A stretch of 64,000 nt of DNA from a bacterium. Lineage in GTDB: Bacteria > Bacillota > Bacilli > Lactobacillales > Streptococcaceae. Both the position numbers and the translations under genes were made by a program. The stretch lies in contig CAJNCI010000007.1 of the NCBI GenBank assembly GCA_905221215.1, forward strand, positions 28,513-92,512, in the 5' to 3' direction. The notes below the pieces were generated by a model. That model had not been told where the DNA came from. It saw only the letters and a program-made list of their open reading frames with translations, and did no database searches. Positions 26,555-37,800 of this stretch are shown here, in pieces (the first letter of the stretch is position 1; each line of letters starts with the position of its first letter).

Positions 26555-28120
26555 GTGAAATTTAATGAATTAAACTTGTCTGCTGATTTGCTAGCAGAGA
26601 TTGAAAAAGCTGGTTTTGTAGAAGCCAGTCCTATCCAAGAACAAACTATTCCCTTGGCACTTGAAGGTAAGGATGTTATCGGTCAAGCTCAGACTGGTAC
26701 AGGAAAAACTGCAGCCTTTGGTTTGCCAACCCTTGAAAAAATCCGTACAGAAGAAGCGACCATCCAAGCTTTGGTTATCGCTCCAACACGTGAACTTGCT
26801 GTCCAAAGTCAAGAAGAACTCTTCCGCTTTGGTCGTAGTAAGGGAGTCAAAGTCCGCTCAGTATATGGCGGATCAAGCATTGAAAAACAAATTAAGGCTC
26901 TTAAATCTGGTGCCCATATCGTAGTGGGAACACCTGGTCGCCTTTTGGACTTGATTAAACGCAAGGCCTTGAAATTACAAGACATTGAAACCCTTATCCT
27001 TGACGAAGCGGATGAAATGCTCAACATGGGCTTCCTTGAAGATATCGAAGCGATCATCTCGCGTGTCCCTGAAAGCCGTCAAACCTTACTTTTCTCAGCA
27101 ACTATGCCAGATGCCATCAAACGTATCGGTGTTCAGTTTATGAAAGAGCCTGAGCATGTGAAGATTGCTGCTAAGGAATTGACAACAGAATTGGTTGACC
27201 AGTACTATATCCGAGTTAAGGAGCAAGAAAAATTTGATACAATGACACGTCTCATGGATGTGGAACAACCAGAACTTGCTATCGTATTTGGTCGTACAAA
27301 ACGTCGTGTAGATGAATTGACTCGTGGTCTGAAAATCCGTGGCTTCCGTGCTGAAGGAATTCATGGAGACCTAGACCAAAACAAACGTCTTCGTGTCCTT
27401 CGTGACTTCAAAAATGGCAATCTCGATGTTTTGGTTGCGACAGACGTTGCAGCGCGTGGGTTGGATATTTCAGGTGTGACCCATGTCTATAACTACGATA
27501 TTCCACAAGATCCTGAAAGTTATGTTCACCGTATCGGTCGTACAGGTCGTGCTGGTAAATCAGGTCAATCAATTACCTTTGTTGCTCCAAATGAAATGGG
27601 CTACCTTCAAATCATCGAAAACTTGACTAAGAAACGCATGAAAGGTCTCAAACCTGCAAGTGCAGAAGAAGCCTTCCAAGCTAAAAAACAAGTGGCTCTC
27701 AAGAAAATCGAACGTGATTTTGCAGATGAGACAATCCGTGGTAACTTTGAGAAATTTGGCAAGGATGCTCGTAAGTTGGCTGCCGAATTTACTCCAGAAG
27801 AATTGGCCATGTATATCTTGAGTCTGACAGTCCAAGATCCGGATAGCCTTCCAGAAGTTGAGATTGCGCGTGAAAAACCACTGCCATTTAAACCATCAGG
27901 TAATGGCTTCGGTGGTAAAGGTAAGGGAGGTCGTCGTGTAGATGACCGTCGTGATCGCGAACGCCGTGGCAATGGTCGCCGTGATGATTTCAAAAAAGGC
28001 AGTCGTGGAAATGATCGTTATGATAAGGAAAAACGTTACCGTAAGGATAATAAAAAACCACGTAACACTTCAAGCGAAAAGAAAACAGGCTTTGTTATTC
28101 GTAACAAGGGCGATAAATAA
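26555..28120 (+). CDS. cshA: DEAD-box ATP-dependent RNA helicase
   Basis: Unwinds RNA during decay, ribosome assembly and cold adaptation. It has 521 residues and begins at GTG 26555 (MKFNELNLSADLL), with AGAAAGAAG upstream. Motifs are Q-motif SPIQEQTIP, I AQTGTGKT, Ia PTRELA, II DEAD, III SAT, V ATDVAARGLDI and VI HRIGRTGRAG. The C-terminal tail after residue 430 is basic and rich in Gly/Arg/Asp (RRVDDRRDRERRGNGRRDD), as in CshA. It is monocistronic with a terminator at 28122-28150. An unusually long 5' UTR precedes it. Confidence 0.94.
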   Translation: MKFNELNLSADLLAEIEKAGFVEASPIQEQTIPLALEGKDVIGQAQTGTGKTAAFGLPTLEKIRTEEATIQALVIAPTRELAVQSQEELFRFGRSKGVKVRSVYGGSSIEKQIKALKSGAHIVVGTPGRLLDLIKRKALKLQDIETLILDEADEMLNMGFLEDIEAIISRVPESRQTLLFSATMPDAIKRIGVQFMKEPEHVKIAAKELTTELVDQYYIRVKEQEKFDTMTRLMDVEQPELAIVFGRTKRRVDELTRGLKIRGFRAEGIHGDLDQNKRLRVLRDFKNGNLDVLVATDVAARGLDISGVTHVYNYDIPQDPESYVHRIGRTGRAGKSGQSITFVAPNEMGYLQIIENLTKKRMKGLKPASAEEAFQAKKQVALKKIERDFADETIRGNFEKFGKDARKLAAEFTPEELAMYILSLTVQDPDSLPEVEIAREKPLPFKPSGNGFGGKGKGGRRVDDRRDRERRGNGRRDDFKKGSRGNDRYDKEKRYRKDNKKPRNTSSEKKTGFVIRNKGDK

Positions 28121-28121
28121 G

Positions 28122-28150
28122 AAAAAGCGGTTCAAAATGAATCGCTTTTT
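28122..28150 (+). terminator. Terminator after the helicase gene
   Basis: AAAAAGCGGTTCA / TGAATCGCTTTTT stem with AAA loop. Confidence 0.88.
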
Positions 28151-28304
28151 ATATAAGGAGACCGAATGGAAAAAGAAAGATAAATAAAATAGTTATATCA
28201 TATTCTTATAATATTATGATACACAAAAATAGGAAGCTTGTCAATAGAAAAAAAGCAATTTAATTAAAAATATTCTTGTTTTTTCAAATTGCAATTAAAT
28301 AAGC

Positions 28305-28319
28305 AATTTTCAGATAATA
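28305..28319 (+). promoter_or_regulatory. codY: CodY-box-like site in front of codY
   Basis: AATTTTCAGATAATA matches the CodY consensus AATTTTCWGAAAATT at 13 of 15 positions. It lies 1 base upstream of the codY -35, consistent with autorepression. Confidence 0.65.
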
Positions 28320-28320
28320 A

Positions 28321-28349
28321 TTGAAAATGCAAGCTGTTTATGTTATAAT
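28321..28349 (+). promoter_or_regulatory. codY promoter
   Basis: TTGAAA (28321-28326), 17-base spacer, TATAAT (28344-28349). Confidence 0.85.
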
Positions 28350-28375
28350 GATAGCGATTAAATTCGAGGTGAAAA

Positions 28376-29164
28376 ATGGCACATTTATTAGAAAAAACTA
28401 GAAAAATTACTTCTATCCTGAAGCGCTCTGAGGAGCAGTTACAGGAAGAGCTTCCCTACAATGCGATTACCCGTCAATTGGCAGATATTATTGATTGTAA
28501 CGCCTGTATTGTTAACAGCAAGGGACGTCTCCTTGGCTATTTTATGCGTTATAAAACCAATACAGATCGCGTGGAGCAATTCTTCCAAACTAAGATTTTC
28601 CCGGATGATTATGTACAGGGCGCAAACATGATTTACGATACAGAAGCCAATCTGACAGTGGATCATGATTTGAGTATTTTCCCTGTAGAGAGTCGTTCTG
28701 ATTTTCCAGATGGCTTGACAACCATTGCGCCAATTCATGTATCAGGGATTCGTTTAGGTTCTTTGATTATTTGGCGCAATGATAAGAAATTCGAAGATGA
28801 GGACTTGATCCTTGTTGAGATTGCCAGTACCGTTGTTGGGATTCAGCTTCTCAACTTCCAACGTGAAGAAGATGAGAAAAATATCCGCCGTCGTACTGCT
28901 GTTACCATGGCGGTCAATACCCTTTCTTACTCAGAACTTCGTGCTGTTTCAGCTATTTTAGGGGAGTTAAACGGAAATGAAGGTCAGTTGACTGCGTCAG
29001 TGATTGCAGACCGTATTGGAATTACTCGCTCTGTGATTGTTAATGCTCTTCGTAAACTTGAGTCTGCTGGGATTATTGAAAGTCGCTCACTTGGAATGAA
29101 GGGAACCTACCTTAAGGTCTTGATTTCAGATATTTTTGAAGAAGTGAAGAAAAGAGATTACTAA
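28376..29164 (+). CDS. codY: Global nutritional repressor CodY
   Basis: Senses branched-chain amino acids (GTP-sensing is not general in streptococci) and represses amino-acid uptake and biosynthesis genes. It has 262 residues: N-terminal GAF-like domain (about 1-155) with the effector-binding region [19 protein letters not shown], a linker helix, and the C-terminal winged helix [38 protein letters not shown] precedes the ATG. A CodY-box-like site overlaps the promoter region. The isochorismatase gene starts at the last base of its stop codon. Confidence 0.97.
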   Translation: MAHLLEKTRKITSILKRSEEQLQEELPYNAITRQLADIIDCNACIVNSKGRLLGYFMRYKTNTDRVEQFFQTKIFPDDYVQGANMIYDTEANLTVDHDLSIFPVESRSDFPDGLTTIAPIHVSGIRLGSLIIWRNDKKFEDEDLILVEIASTVVGIQLLNFQREEDEKNIRRRTAVTMAVNTLSYSELRAVSAILGELNGNEGQLTASVIADRIGITRSVIVNALRKLESAGIIESRSLGMKGTYLKVLISDIFEEVKKRDY

Positions 29165-29739
29165 TGACTAAGGCTTTAATTTCGATTGATTATACAGAAG
29201 ATTTTGTTGCTGATAGTGGAAAGTTGACAGCAGGTGCTCCAGCTCAAGCAATTTCAGATGCCATTAGCAAGGTAACTCGATTGGCTTTTGAACGTGGAGA
29301 TTACATCTTCTTTACCATCGATGCTCATGAGGAAAACGATTGTTTCCATCCAGAAAGTAAACTATTTCCTCCTCATAATTTGATTGGGACTAGTGGGCGT
29401 AATTTATACGGAGATTTGGGAACCTTTTATCAAGAGCATGGTTCAGACAGTCGTGTCTTTTGGATGGATAAACGTCATTACTCAGCTTTTTCAGGGACTG
29501 ACTTGGATATCCGTTTGAGAGAGCGTCGCGTGTCTACAGTTATTTTAACAGGTGTTTTGACAGACATCTGTGTCCTACATACAGCTATAGATGCCTATAA
29601 TCTAGGATATGACATTGAAATTGTTAAACCAGCTGTTGCTTCCATCTGGCCTGAAAATCATCAATTTGCCCTAGGTCATTTCAAAAACACACTTGGAGCT
29701 AAGTTAGTAGATGAAAATCTAAATGAACTTTCTGAGTGA
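29164..29739 (+). CDS. pncA: Isochorismatase-family cysteine hydrolase, probable nicotinamidase
   Basis: Likely deaminates nicotinamide to nicotinate in NAD salvage. It has 191 residues. The triad candidates are the Asp in ISIDYTEDF (residue 8), Lys in WMDKRHYSAF and Cys in LTDICVLHTAIDAYNLGYDI. The metal-site pattern DAHEEND...H is present. ATG 29164 overlaps the codY stop (TAATG), so translation is coupled to codY, an order I recall from pneumococcus. Specificity for nicotinamide is by family only. Confidence 0.85.
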   Translation: MTKALISIDYTEDFVADSGKLTAGAPAQAISDAISKVTRLAFERGDYIFFTIDAHEENDCFHPESKLFPPHNLIGTSGRNLYGDLGTFYQEHGSDSRVFWMDKRHYSAFSGTDLDIRLRERRVSTVILTGVLTDICVLHTAIDAYNLGYDIEIVKPAVASIWPENHQFALGHFKNTLGAKLVDENLNELSE

Positions 29740-29774
29740 TTTGGTTGTGAAATGAAAAAAATCTGAAAAAAGTG

Positions 29775-29803
29775 TTGACAAGCCTCCCAAAAGTTGATAT
29801 ACT
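29775..29803 (+). promoter_or_regulatory. tRNA-Leu promoter
   Basis: TTGACA (29775-29780), 17-base spacer, TATACT (29798-29803). Confidence 0.88.
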
Positions 29804-29818
29804 AGTAAAGTAATCGAC

Positions 29819-29904
29819 GCGGGGATGGCGGAATTGGCAGACGCGCAGGACTAAGGATCCTGTGACCGCTTTAGGTCGTGAGGGTTCAAGTCCCTCTCTC
29901 CGCA
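29819..29904 (+). tRNA. tRNA-Leu (anticodon AAG)
   Basis: 86 bases with a long variable arm, typical of class II tRNA. The acceptor stem is GCGGGGA / TCTCCGC, the anticodon stem CAGGA / TCCTG with loop CTAAGGA, and the T-arm GAGGG-TTCAAGT-CCCTC. CCA is not encoded. Confidence 0.95.
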
Positions 29905-29910
29905 TAGGAT

Positions 29911-29940
29911 AAGAGTTAGCTTAGGCTAGCTCTTTTGTTT
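29911..29940 (+). terminator. Terminator after tRNA-Leu
   Basis: AAGAGTTAGC / GCTAGCTCTT stem with TTAG loop, then TTGTTTTT. Confidence 0.85.
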
Positions 29941-30113
29941 TTGTAAGCTTTATAATATCTATGCTGGGCGTCCATCTCTTTCAGATAAATAATATAGTTT
30001 GAAATTTCTCCTGATTCTCTCTACTCTTTCTATTTTTTTCGAATAAATAGATAGAACCATCGAATCTAGCAAAATTAGATTTAAAAATATGGTATAATAG
30101 AAGGAGGAAATGG

Positions 30114-31052
30114 ATGACTTTAAGACATCCGGGCATCAGCCCGACCAATGATTTGGTAGCTAAGAAGATTTTTAGTAATCCAGAAATCACTTGTCAATTT
30201 ATCCGCGATATGCTGGACTTGCCAGCAAAAAATGTGACCATTTTGGAGGGAAACAATATTCACGTCTTGCCTTCCCTGCCATACTCGGCGCAGGATTTCT
30301 ATACCAGTATAGATGTCTTGGCGGAACTAGACAATGGAACTCAAGTTATTATCGAAATACAGGTACATCATCAGAATTTTTTCATCAATCGCCTGTGGGC
30401 TTATTTGTGCAGTCAGGTCAATCAGAATCTTGAAAAAATTCGCCAACGTGAAGGTGATACCCACCAGAGCTACAAACACATCGCACCTGTTTACGCAATA
30501 GCTATTGTGGATAGTAATTATTTCCAAGATGATCTAGCTTTCCACAGTTTTAGCATGCGCGAGGATACGACAGGTGAGGTCTTAACTATCACCAGTAATG
30601 GACAGGAAAACCATCTGGTCAAAATTGCGTTCTTGGAACTGAAAAAATACAGAGAAACCAGCAAAGACGAGGTTCGCAAGCCATGGTTGGAGTTTTTTGG
30701 GAACAAACCCTTTACTCAAGAACCCGAGCGAGCCATCAGTCAAGCAGACCAACTGCTGGACTATAAAAGCTGGTCCGAGGAGGACAGGAAAATGTTTAGT
30801 CAATTACGTATGCGCGAAGAACAAGCCTTGTTAGCACAGGACTATGCCTTGGAACAAGCTGAAGAAAAAGGAATAGAGCGTGGTCTTGAACGTGGGCGAG
30901 CTGAGGGTCTTGAAAAAGGTTTAGAGTGTGGACAACTGCTTGCTTTTTTAGATATGGTTCGTAAGCATCTTTTGACAGCTGAGGTTGCGAGTGAGCAATT
31001 AGGCATGACTGTCGCTGAGTTTGAAGAACTATTGAAAGTGCATCACGAATAA
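30114..31052 (+). CDS. Rpn-family PD-(D/E)XK recombination-promoting nuclease / transposase-like
   Basis: 312 residues. N-terminal nuclease core: DVLAELDNGTQVIIEIQV gives the Asp67...Glu81-x-Gln83 set typical of Rpn (PDDEXK transposase) proteins. It then has the family segment KKYRETSKDEVRKPWLEFFGNK near residue 178 and a charged coiled region with repeated ERGLERGRAEGLEKG. A short helical tail ends in LGMTVAEFEELLK. E. coli Rpn proteins are reported to promote RecA-independent recombination and act in phage defence. GAAGGAGG precedes the ATG. The 3' part (from 30636) is repeated twice downstream as silent, damaged copies. Confidence 0.88.
   Translation: MTLRHPGISPTNDLVAKKIFSNPEITCQFIRDMLDLPAKNVTILEGNNIHVLPSLPYSAQDFYTSIDVLAELDNGTQVIIEIQVHHQNFFINRLWAYLCSQVNQNLEKIRQREGDTHQSYKHIAPVYAIAIVDSNYFQDDLAFHSFSMREDTTGEVLTITSNGQENHLVKIAFLELKKYRETSKDEVRKPWLEFFGNKPFTQEPERAISQADQLLDYKSWSEEDRKMFSQLRMREEQALLAQDYALEQAEEKGIERGLERGRAEGLEKGLECGQLLAFLDMVRKHLLTAEVASEQLGMTVAEFEELLKVHHE
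30778..31052 (+). other. Internal in-frame start with strong Shine-Dalgarno in the Rpn gene
   Basis: AGGAGG (30778-30783) lies 8 bases before ATG 30792, in frame with Rpn residue 227. It would yield an 86-residue C-terminal product (MFSQLRMREEQALL...). E. coli rpn genes are reported to make a short RpnS product from an internal start that antagonises the full-length toxin. The arrangement here matches that logic; expression is inferred. Confidence 0.45.
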
Positions 31053-31444
31053 GAACAAAAAAATACAGAGAAACCAGCAAAGACGAGGTTCGCAAACCGT
31101 GGTTGGAGTTTTTCGGTAACAAACCCTTTACCCAGCAACCTGAGCGAGCCATCAGCCAGGCAGACCAACTGCTGGACTACAAGAGCTGGTCCGAGGAGGA
31201 CAGGAAAATGTTTAGTGAACAACGCAGGCGTGAGGAACAAGCATTGTTAGCACAGGACTATGCCTTGGAACAAGCTGAGGAAAAAGGGTTATAGCGGGGA
31301 CTAGAGCGTGGTCGAGCTGAAGGTGGTTTCGCGATGTTGGCAAATCTAGTCCGTCAACATGTATTAAGCACTGAATTTGCCAGCCAACAATTAGGTATGT
31401 CGGTTGTTGAGTTTGAGGTACTATTGAAGGACCAACATAAATAA
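31053..31444 (+). pseudogene. Silent Rpn C-terminal cassette 2
   Basis: Begins GAACAAAAAAATACAGAG, the same junction as 30636, and repeats the Rpn 3' region. The first two thirds are nearly identical, including the AGGAGG-8-ATG (ATG 31208). The tail diverges: it encodes ANLVRQHVLSTEFASQQLGMSVVEFEVLLK where the intact gene has LDMVRKHLLTAEVASEQLGMTVAEFEELLK. A TAG at 31292-31294 interrupts it, and there is no upstream start. It ends in TAAGAAC, like cassette 1. Confidence 0.8.
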
Positions 31445-31531
31445 GAACTAAAAAAATACAGAGAAACCAGCAAAGATGTGGTTCGTAAACCGTGGTTAGG
31501 TTTTTTTGGGAACAAACCCTTTACTCAATAA
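31445..31531 (+). pseudogene. Rpn cassette 3, truncated remnant
   Basis: Third copy of the same junction (GAACTAAAAAAATACAGAG) through NKPFTQ, then two stops and unrelated sequence. Only about 87 bp remain. Confidence 0.75.
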
Positions 31532-31871
31532 TAAGCTTTCATCAATCCGCTGTCTATAAAATGTAAGGATAGGCAGTCTACCATTTAAAATAATGACAGA
31601 TTTTTCCGAGGCAAAAGGTAAGATCTGTTTTTTGTTTATATTAAATTTTATAGTTTAGATATTCGAAATATAAGTATAATAACACTTGCATATATATATA
31701 TATATATAATTCTTGAAAAATGCTCATAAATACGATTGTTGTAGTATTTTTATTTTGGACACTCTTTATGAAAATGCTTGCTTTTACACTGCGAAAGTAT
31801 TAATATAGTGTTGAGATATTATGTTTCAAAGCGTGTTAGCTAATCAGTTGAAACAATGAAAGGATATGCTT
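31532..31871 (+). promoter_or_regulatory. Intergenic region before the giant surface-protein gene
   Basis: Contains a terminator (31596-31633: ACAGAT...ATCTGT stem, T6), an alternating TA run (31690-31709), and a candidate promoter TTGCTT (31778-31783), 17-base spacer, TAATAT (31801-31806). GAAAGGA lies 7 bases before ATG 31872. No ORF is evident. Confidence 0.5.
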
Positions 31872-34800
31872 ATGTTTGGTAAAAAGCGTGACGACAATGG
31901 TGAAAAAGTTTACCGTTATTCTATAAGAAAGTACCATTTTGGTGCTGCGAGTGTGGCGATTGCAGCGCTCATCTTTTTTGCGAATGGAGTAGCTAAGGCG
32001 GATATGGCCGTCTCTCCTGTAACAGCCAATAGTACACATCAGACAGTTGCTGGTGGCGGAGGAGATACATCGGGAGATAGTGGGTCAGCAGGTGATCCTA
32101 ACGATCCAGCTATCATTACAAACTCAATTTCAGAGGCAACAACTCCTACAAAAGCTGGAATAAGTACAGTAACTACAAGTGTAGAAAATCCAGTAGTATC
32201 AGATTCATCAAAACATAGCGAAAATACTGAGTCTACGACTAGTAATGTATCTGAAAAAACAGAAATACCTACAGTAACTAGTGGCAAAGTACAAGGCGAT
32301 GTAGCCTCTACTGAAACTAAAAAAGTAAATGTTACTGACTTAAAAACAGCTTTAGCGGAATTGGAAGGCAAAATAGCATCTATAACTGATGAAGCTAAAA
32401 AAGCGCAGCTAAATGTAGTAATTGCAGAAGCTAAAAAAGTTTTAGCGGATAAAAATGCTACACAAGAACAAATAGATTCACAATTGACGCTTGTGCAAGA
32501 CGCTGTTAAATCGGTTCAAGAAGTAGCTAAAAAAGTAGATGAGGCTAAACCGTCAGAAAAAAATGGAAGTAAGTCATTAGAGGCTGACAGCACAGCCCTC
32601 CCAACCAGAAGTTCTCGTAGAGGAAGAGGGCGGAGCACTGAAGTTCAACCGGAAACTAGCGAAGGTGCAACTCCAAAATTAGAAGCAGCGAATTCTAACA
32701 AAGAAACTGCACCAAAAGCATTACCGACGTACACAAATGGTACGGATAATTATAAATTGGCAGAAGAAATGTACAATATCGCTACATATCTTAGAAATAA
32801 AGGTGCAAACCAAGCAGAAGCAGCTGCTATCAAAGCTAACGCCGACAAGTTAAACGAAAAATTAGGGCTTATTGATGAAAATGCAGTGTTGTCTGAAACC
32901 GACTTTGCGACAGCTCTAGCAGACTTAACAGCAGCTCGTAATACGATTGAAGCATTCTTGGATACACAATCTTCGAATGGACAACCTACAGTTCCAGGGA
33001 CAGAACGTTCGGTAGGGGATGAGTCTAGTCGTACAGAACGTTCTGTAGGTCAAGACCGTGATGGATCAAATGAATATAAAAATAGTCTGGAATACTATTT
33101 CGAAGACGGTAAAAAAGGAGTTTCTCCTTATGATAGGTATACGTATGTATTCTACACTAGTAGACAATCAGGTGTGATATGGGATGGTGTTAGAAAACCT
33201 GTAGAAGAGGGTAGAGATTTTATTTATGCCGATGTGGCTCCGACTAGTAATGGATTTAAGTGGGATATTTATATTAATCGTGCCAGACACGATTTGAGTG
33301 ATTCGGTGGGATGGTTTACCCTTCCAAAAGGTGTCAATGTCGTTGGAAATTCGGTAACGATATCTTGGTCTAACAGTGAAGGGAACCGTGCGATTTCACC
33401 GAACGATGGAAGAATAGAAACAGCACTTAGCCAAGCTGGGCTTAAAATGGTAACAAAAGGTACGACGAAAGCATCTGGAATAGATAAGAGAAATTCTGGT
33501 TATTCTAAGAGTTGGAATTCTGGTGATATAAAAGCCTTGGCTACAACTGGTGGAGTAAACGGAAATAACCCATACAAATTTGACCTTCTTAATAATGACA
33601 GCAATGGTCAAGCTTTACAAGATGCGAAGATTAATGCAATCTATAACAATAATGGAGACTTGTATTATTTTCAACAAGGTGCTGACCGAACAACGTATCA
33701 CCTTTCTTTTGAAACAACAGGGATTACAAGTAAGCGAGACTTAATCTATGCAGCTGGTATGAAAGGTGAAAGGACAGACAATACGGCTCAACCTCCTGTA
33801 AGAGTTCGTTTCATTGCTAACCAATGGTCTGCAAAAACCTCATTAGAAAAGACTGATGCTGACGAATATTCGCCAACTATCACTTATCCAGCCTACATTG
33901 TAAAACAGGGAGAGTATGCAAACGTTGGTACTAGTAGAGAACTAGAACGTCATCCGGAAAAAGGGGATAAACTTTTAACTTACGGGTTTGAAAGTTATAC
34001 AAAAAACGATTTTGATGCAAACAACTATTATCATTTTGAAGCTAGAAATGGAAAAAATTCTGAAGAAGTTCTTCTTGAAGCTAATAAAAGAGGGTTCAAT
34101 GATAGCTTTAGAATGTATAGACCTGATGGAACAGAGATTTCTAAACATGATATGGGACATAGTGGTGCGGATAAGCCGGGAGATTTTGAATATACATGGA
34201 AATGGGTTTATAAGGACGGCTCTAAGGCATCTGAACATGTGAGGTTTATCGTAGTTCCTAAAGAACCGAGACTAGTTACTAACTTAACAAATGAAGCAGG
34301 TAAGAAAAATGTAAGAATTCAGGCAAGCGGTGGTACAGCAGGATTCAAGATGGAACTTTACCATAAGGTAGGGAGTGTACTGACAAAAGTTGCAGAAGCC
34401 GACCCAAATGCAAACGGAGAAGCAACATTTGTTCTTTTAGATAAAAATAATAATCCTAGAGCCTTGGAAGTAGGGGAATATGTTGCAAAAACAGTTGCTA
34501 ACCTTAATAAAGACTATAGAGACTATGCTGGAATCACTCATAAACAAGAAGATGGACTAAGATCTGGTGAATCGAATGTAATGACAGCTACAGATGGAGT
34601 GCCACCTGTAGTGCGCATGATTGGTAGCACTGAATCACTTCCAGAGTCAAGACCAGGGAATAATGATCCTGCTGTATATTCAGTAACTCAAGGTGATCGA
34701 TTTGCACCAATGTTAGAAGCCTTTGACAACACAGGTAAGATGACTAAGTTTGAGATTACGAACCTTCCAAATGGGGTAACTGCTACTAACTTAAATGCTA

Positions 34801-37800
34801 AATTCCCAATAGGTAATAACTATACGGAGATAAATACATTTGGGCCTGCTACATTTACTGGAAATGTTCCTAGTAATCAAAATCCAGGTACTTATACAAG
34901 TGAGATAAAAGTTAGTGATGGTGTAACAGGAGATAAGACGTATTACTTCAAATACAAAGTTCTACCAGTAGCGCCAACGATTACTACTCCTCAAAATCAA
35001 GGAGGAACTCTAGTATCAACTGACCGTAGTATTTCAGGTACAGGTATAGCCGGTTCAACAATTACAGTAACCTTGCAAGATGGTACAACTGGTACAGCAA
35101 CCGTTAACAATCAAGGAAACTGGACGTATAACTTGAAACAAAATGAAAAGTTAACGCAAAATACTAAACAGGATGCAAATACGAAAGCTGATAGAGGAAT
35201 TTCTATTACGCAATCTAAAAATGGTGCTGAATCAAGACCAGCGACAGTAGATGTACAATTAGCTAGAGCAATCTCTATTGATACTCCAGTTCAAGCGGGA
35301 CGCGATATTACTGTTAAAGTTCCTCATGATGCTGGATTACTCTATGTACAGGTAAAAAATGGTAACAATACGGTTTACGAATATGGAGTTAGAAAAGTTG
35401 GTAACAGCTGGCAAATAACTGATACAGCAAAAGCTAATCTAACTGAGTTACGAGTAACTGATGGAAAAAATGTTTCTGAGAAAGTATTGACTTTCCATAT
35501 TAAAGATCCAAAGAACAATATTCCGTTTACGCTTTCTGCAACTAATGATGTTACAATGCGTGTGCATTATGATAATAACGTAGGAAATCCGTCGGATCCA
35601 ACTGGTGAAAATGCTGGATGGGTTACTGCTGCCAAACCAACCAATACAAATCCAACAATCACAGTCAAGGCGCCAAACACTCGTAATTACACTGCTGATG
35701 GTAGCTTGACAATGGCAGGATTGAAAGACCTTGTAACGGTAAGAGACCAAGAAGATGATGCGAACAAGACAGTAGGTCGTACTGCTAATGAAAACTTTAG
35801 TGTTACAATCAGACAAGGAAATCAAGTTGTTAACCTAGCAAATAATGAGTATCTGAAAAAAGGTGAGTATACTCTAACGTATACAACAACGGATGCAGCA
35901 GGTGCAACGGTTAATGCGACTCACAATATTACAGTTTCATCACTTGCAGAGGCCTATGCGAACGATATTTCATATCCAACTGATAAAGTAGAATATAGGA
36001 ATACTGATGTTACAAGTGGTAACTTTACATCAGAAATCAAACAAAGTTTTGCTAAAAAACTAGAACAAGCAAATCCAACGTTAAAAGGTCATCCTACGTT
36101 TACAGCAGGGACAACAAATGAAACGAATAAAGTTGTCAAAGTGACTTTCTCTGATGGTTCAAGTATAGATGTTTCTCATGATAAAGTGGCGAAACCAGAA
36201 GCACCTACAGTAACACCAACGGTTGGAGACAAAGTTTTATCAACAGATAGAACTTTAAAAGGAACAGGTATTGCAGGGTCTACTATCACAGTGAAAGTGG
36301 CAGATAGAGCTATTAAAACAACGACAGTAAGGGCAGACGGAACATGGGAAGTTACTCTAGATAGAGGGTTAAATAGTAACTATGCTGACAGCCAACCGCA
36401 ACTTGTCCCTAAAGATCCTGTAAAAGTTATACAAAGTCGATTGAATGTAGAAAGTTCTGAGAAGAATGTTGTAGTAGCAGTAGGGGAAGCTAGAATTCAA
36501 CCGTCAGAAACAGGTGGCAATAGCTTGTATGCTGGAGCTAAAAACATTACAGTAACTGTACCTCATGATTCAGGGAAATTCTATATTAGTTATTATGATG
36601 CTCAGACAAATCAAAAACGAGAATTTGGTGTAAAACGAGATTCTATAGGTGGAGCATGGACATCTACGAATGAAACGTATGCTAGAGTTCTTTCTTATAG
36701 TAATAGTAATACTGATACATTTACTAGTACAATTACTCTTGAAATGAAAGAGTCTATTAAAGAAAGTACACCACGCCCTTCAAATAGACCGTTAAAACCA
36801 AATGATCCAGATGATGATAGAGCTTATGCAATTGCAAATATTAAGGAGAATGGCTATGGTAGTCCGTATAGATGGGAACCGATTAACGTAACCAACGAAA
36901 AACCAACGTTAGCAGCTGCTTTCCAAGGAGATAAGAAAGTCGTTGAATATGGCTCACCACTTAATCTGAATGATCTAGTTAGAGCAAGCGATAAGGAAGA
37001 TGATAAAAACTTAACAAGAGGTAATGGAACATCAGTTGAAATTCTTTCCGTTAATGATAGTTCTACAACTAAAGCGATTAACACACGAGAACTTGGTAGA
37101 TATACTGTAAAATATAGAGCTACAGATAGCCAAGGAAAACAATCTGATGAAAAAACAATAACAGTAGAAGTTGTTGATACGGTTAAACCAACTGTCAAAC
37201 TCGTCGGTGATGACGGTCAAGATATTACATTGACAGAAGGAACTGCTGATGGAAGCTTACCAAAAGTGACAGTATATCGTGGAGAAAGAGCGAATGTTAC
37301 GATAAAAGCTTCAGATAATACAGGTAAAATCCTGGAACTTCGTGGAAATGGGATGCCAAATGGTATTTGGTTTAATAAAAATCCGAATGCGAATAGTGAA
37401 GTTTGGTTAACGAGCGATACTGCCACAGAAACAAATCCACTAAGTCATACGATTACAGGTGTTGTAGAAACAGGTAACAGGATAGAAGAAAAAATTGTTA
37501 CAATAAGAGCAACTGATAAGACTGATCCAGCAAACGTGACAACTGTTAAATTCAAAATGGTTGTGAAGGAACAAAAAGAAAAATATACACCAACAGCACC
37601 AACAAATGCAGTAAATTTCAATAATCTTGGAACTTCTGTGACATCAACAGAAGATGTGAAGAAAATTACCGACCTGGTGAATGTGCCAGATTTATCTGCA
37701 GAAGCAACAAATGCAGGTGGAGTAAGGAAAGCACTTAAAAACAATGGTGAAATTACAACAGAAAATGGCAAAAAAGTTGTGACTGTAACGGTGACTTATC

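Noticed and set aside
31690..31709. Alternating TA run as a functional microsatellite
   Set aside because: It lies over 150 bases from the start codon and outside the candidate promoter spacer, so a phase-variation role is not supported.
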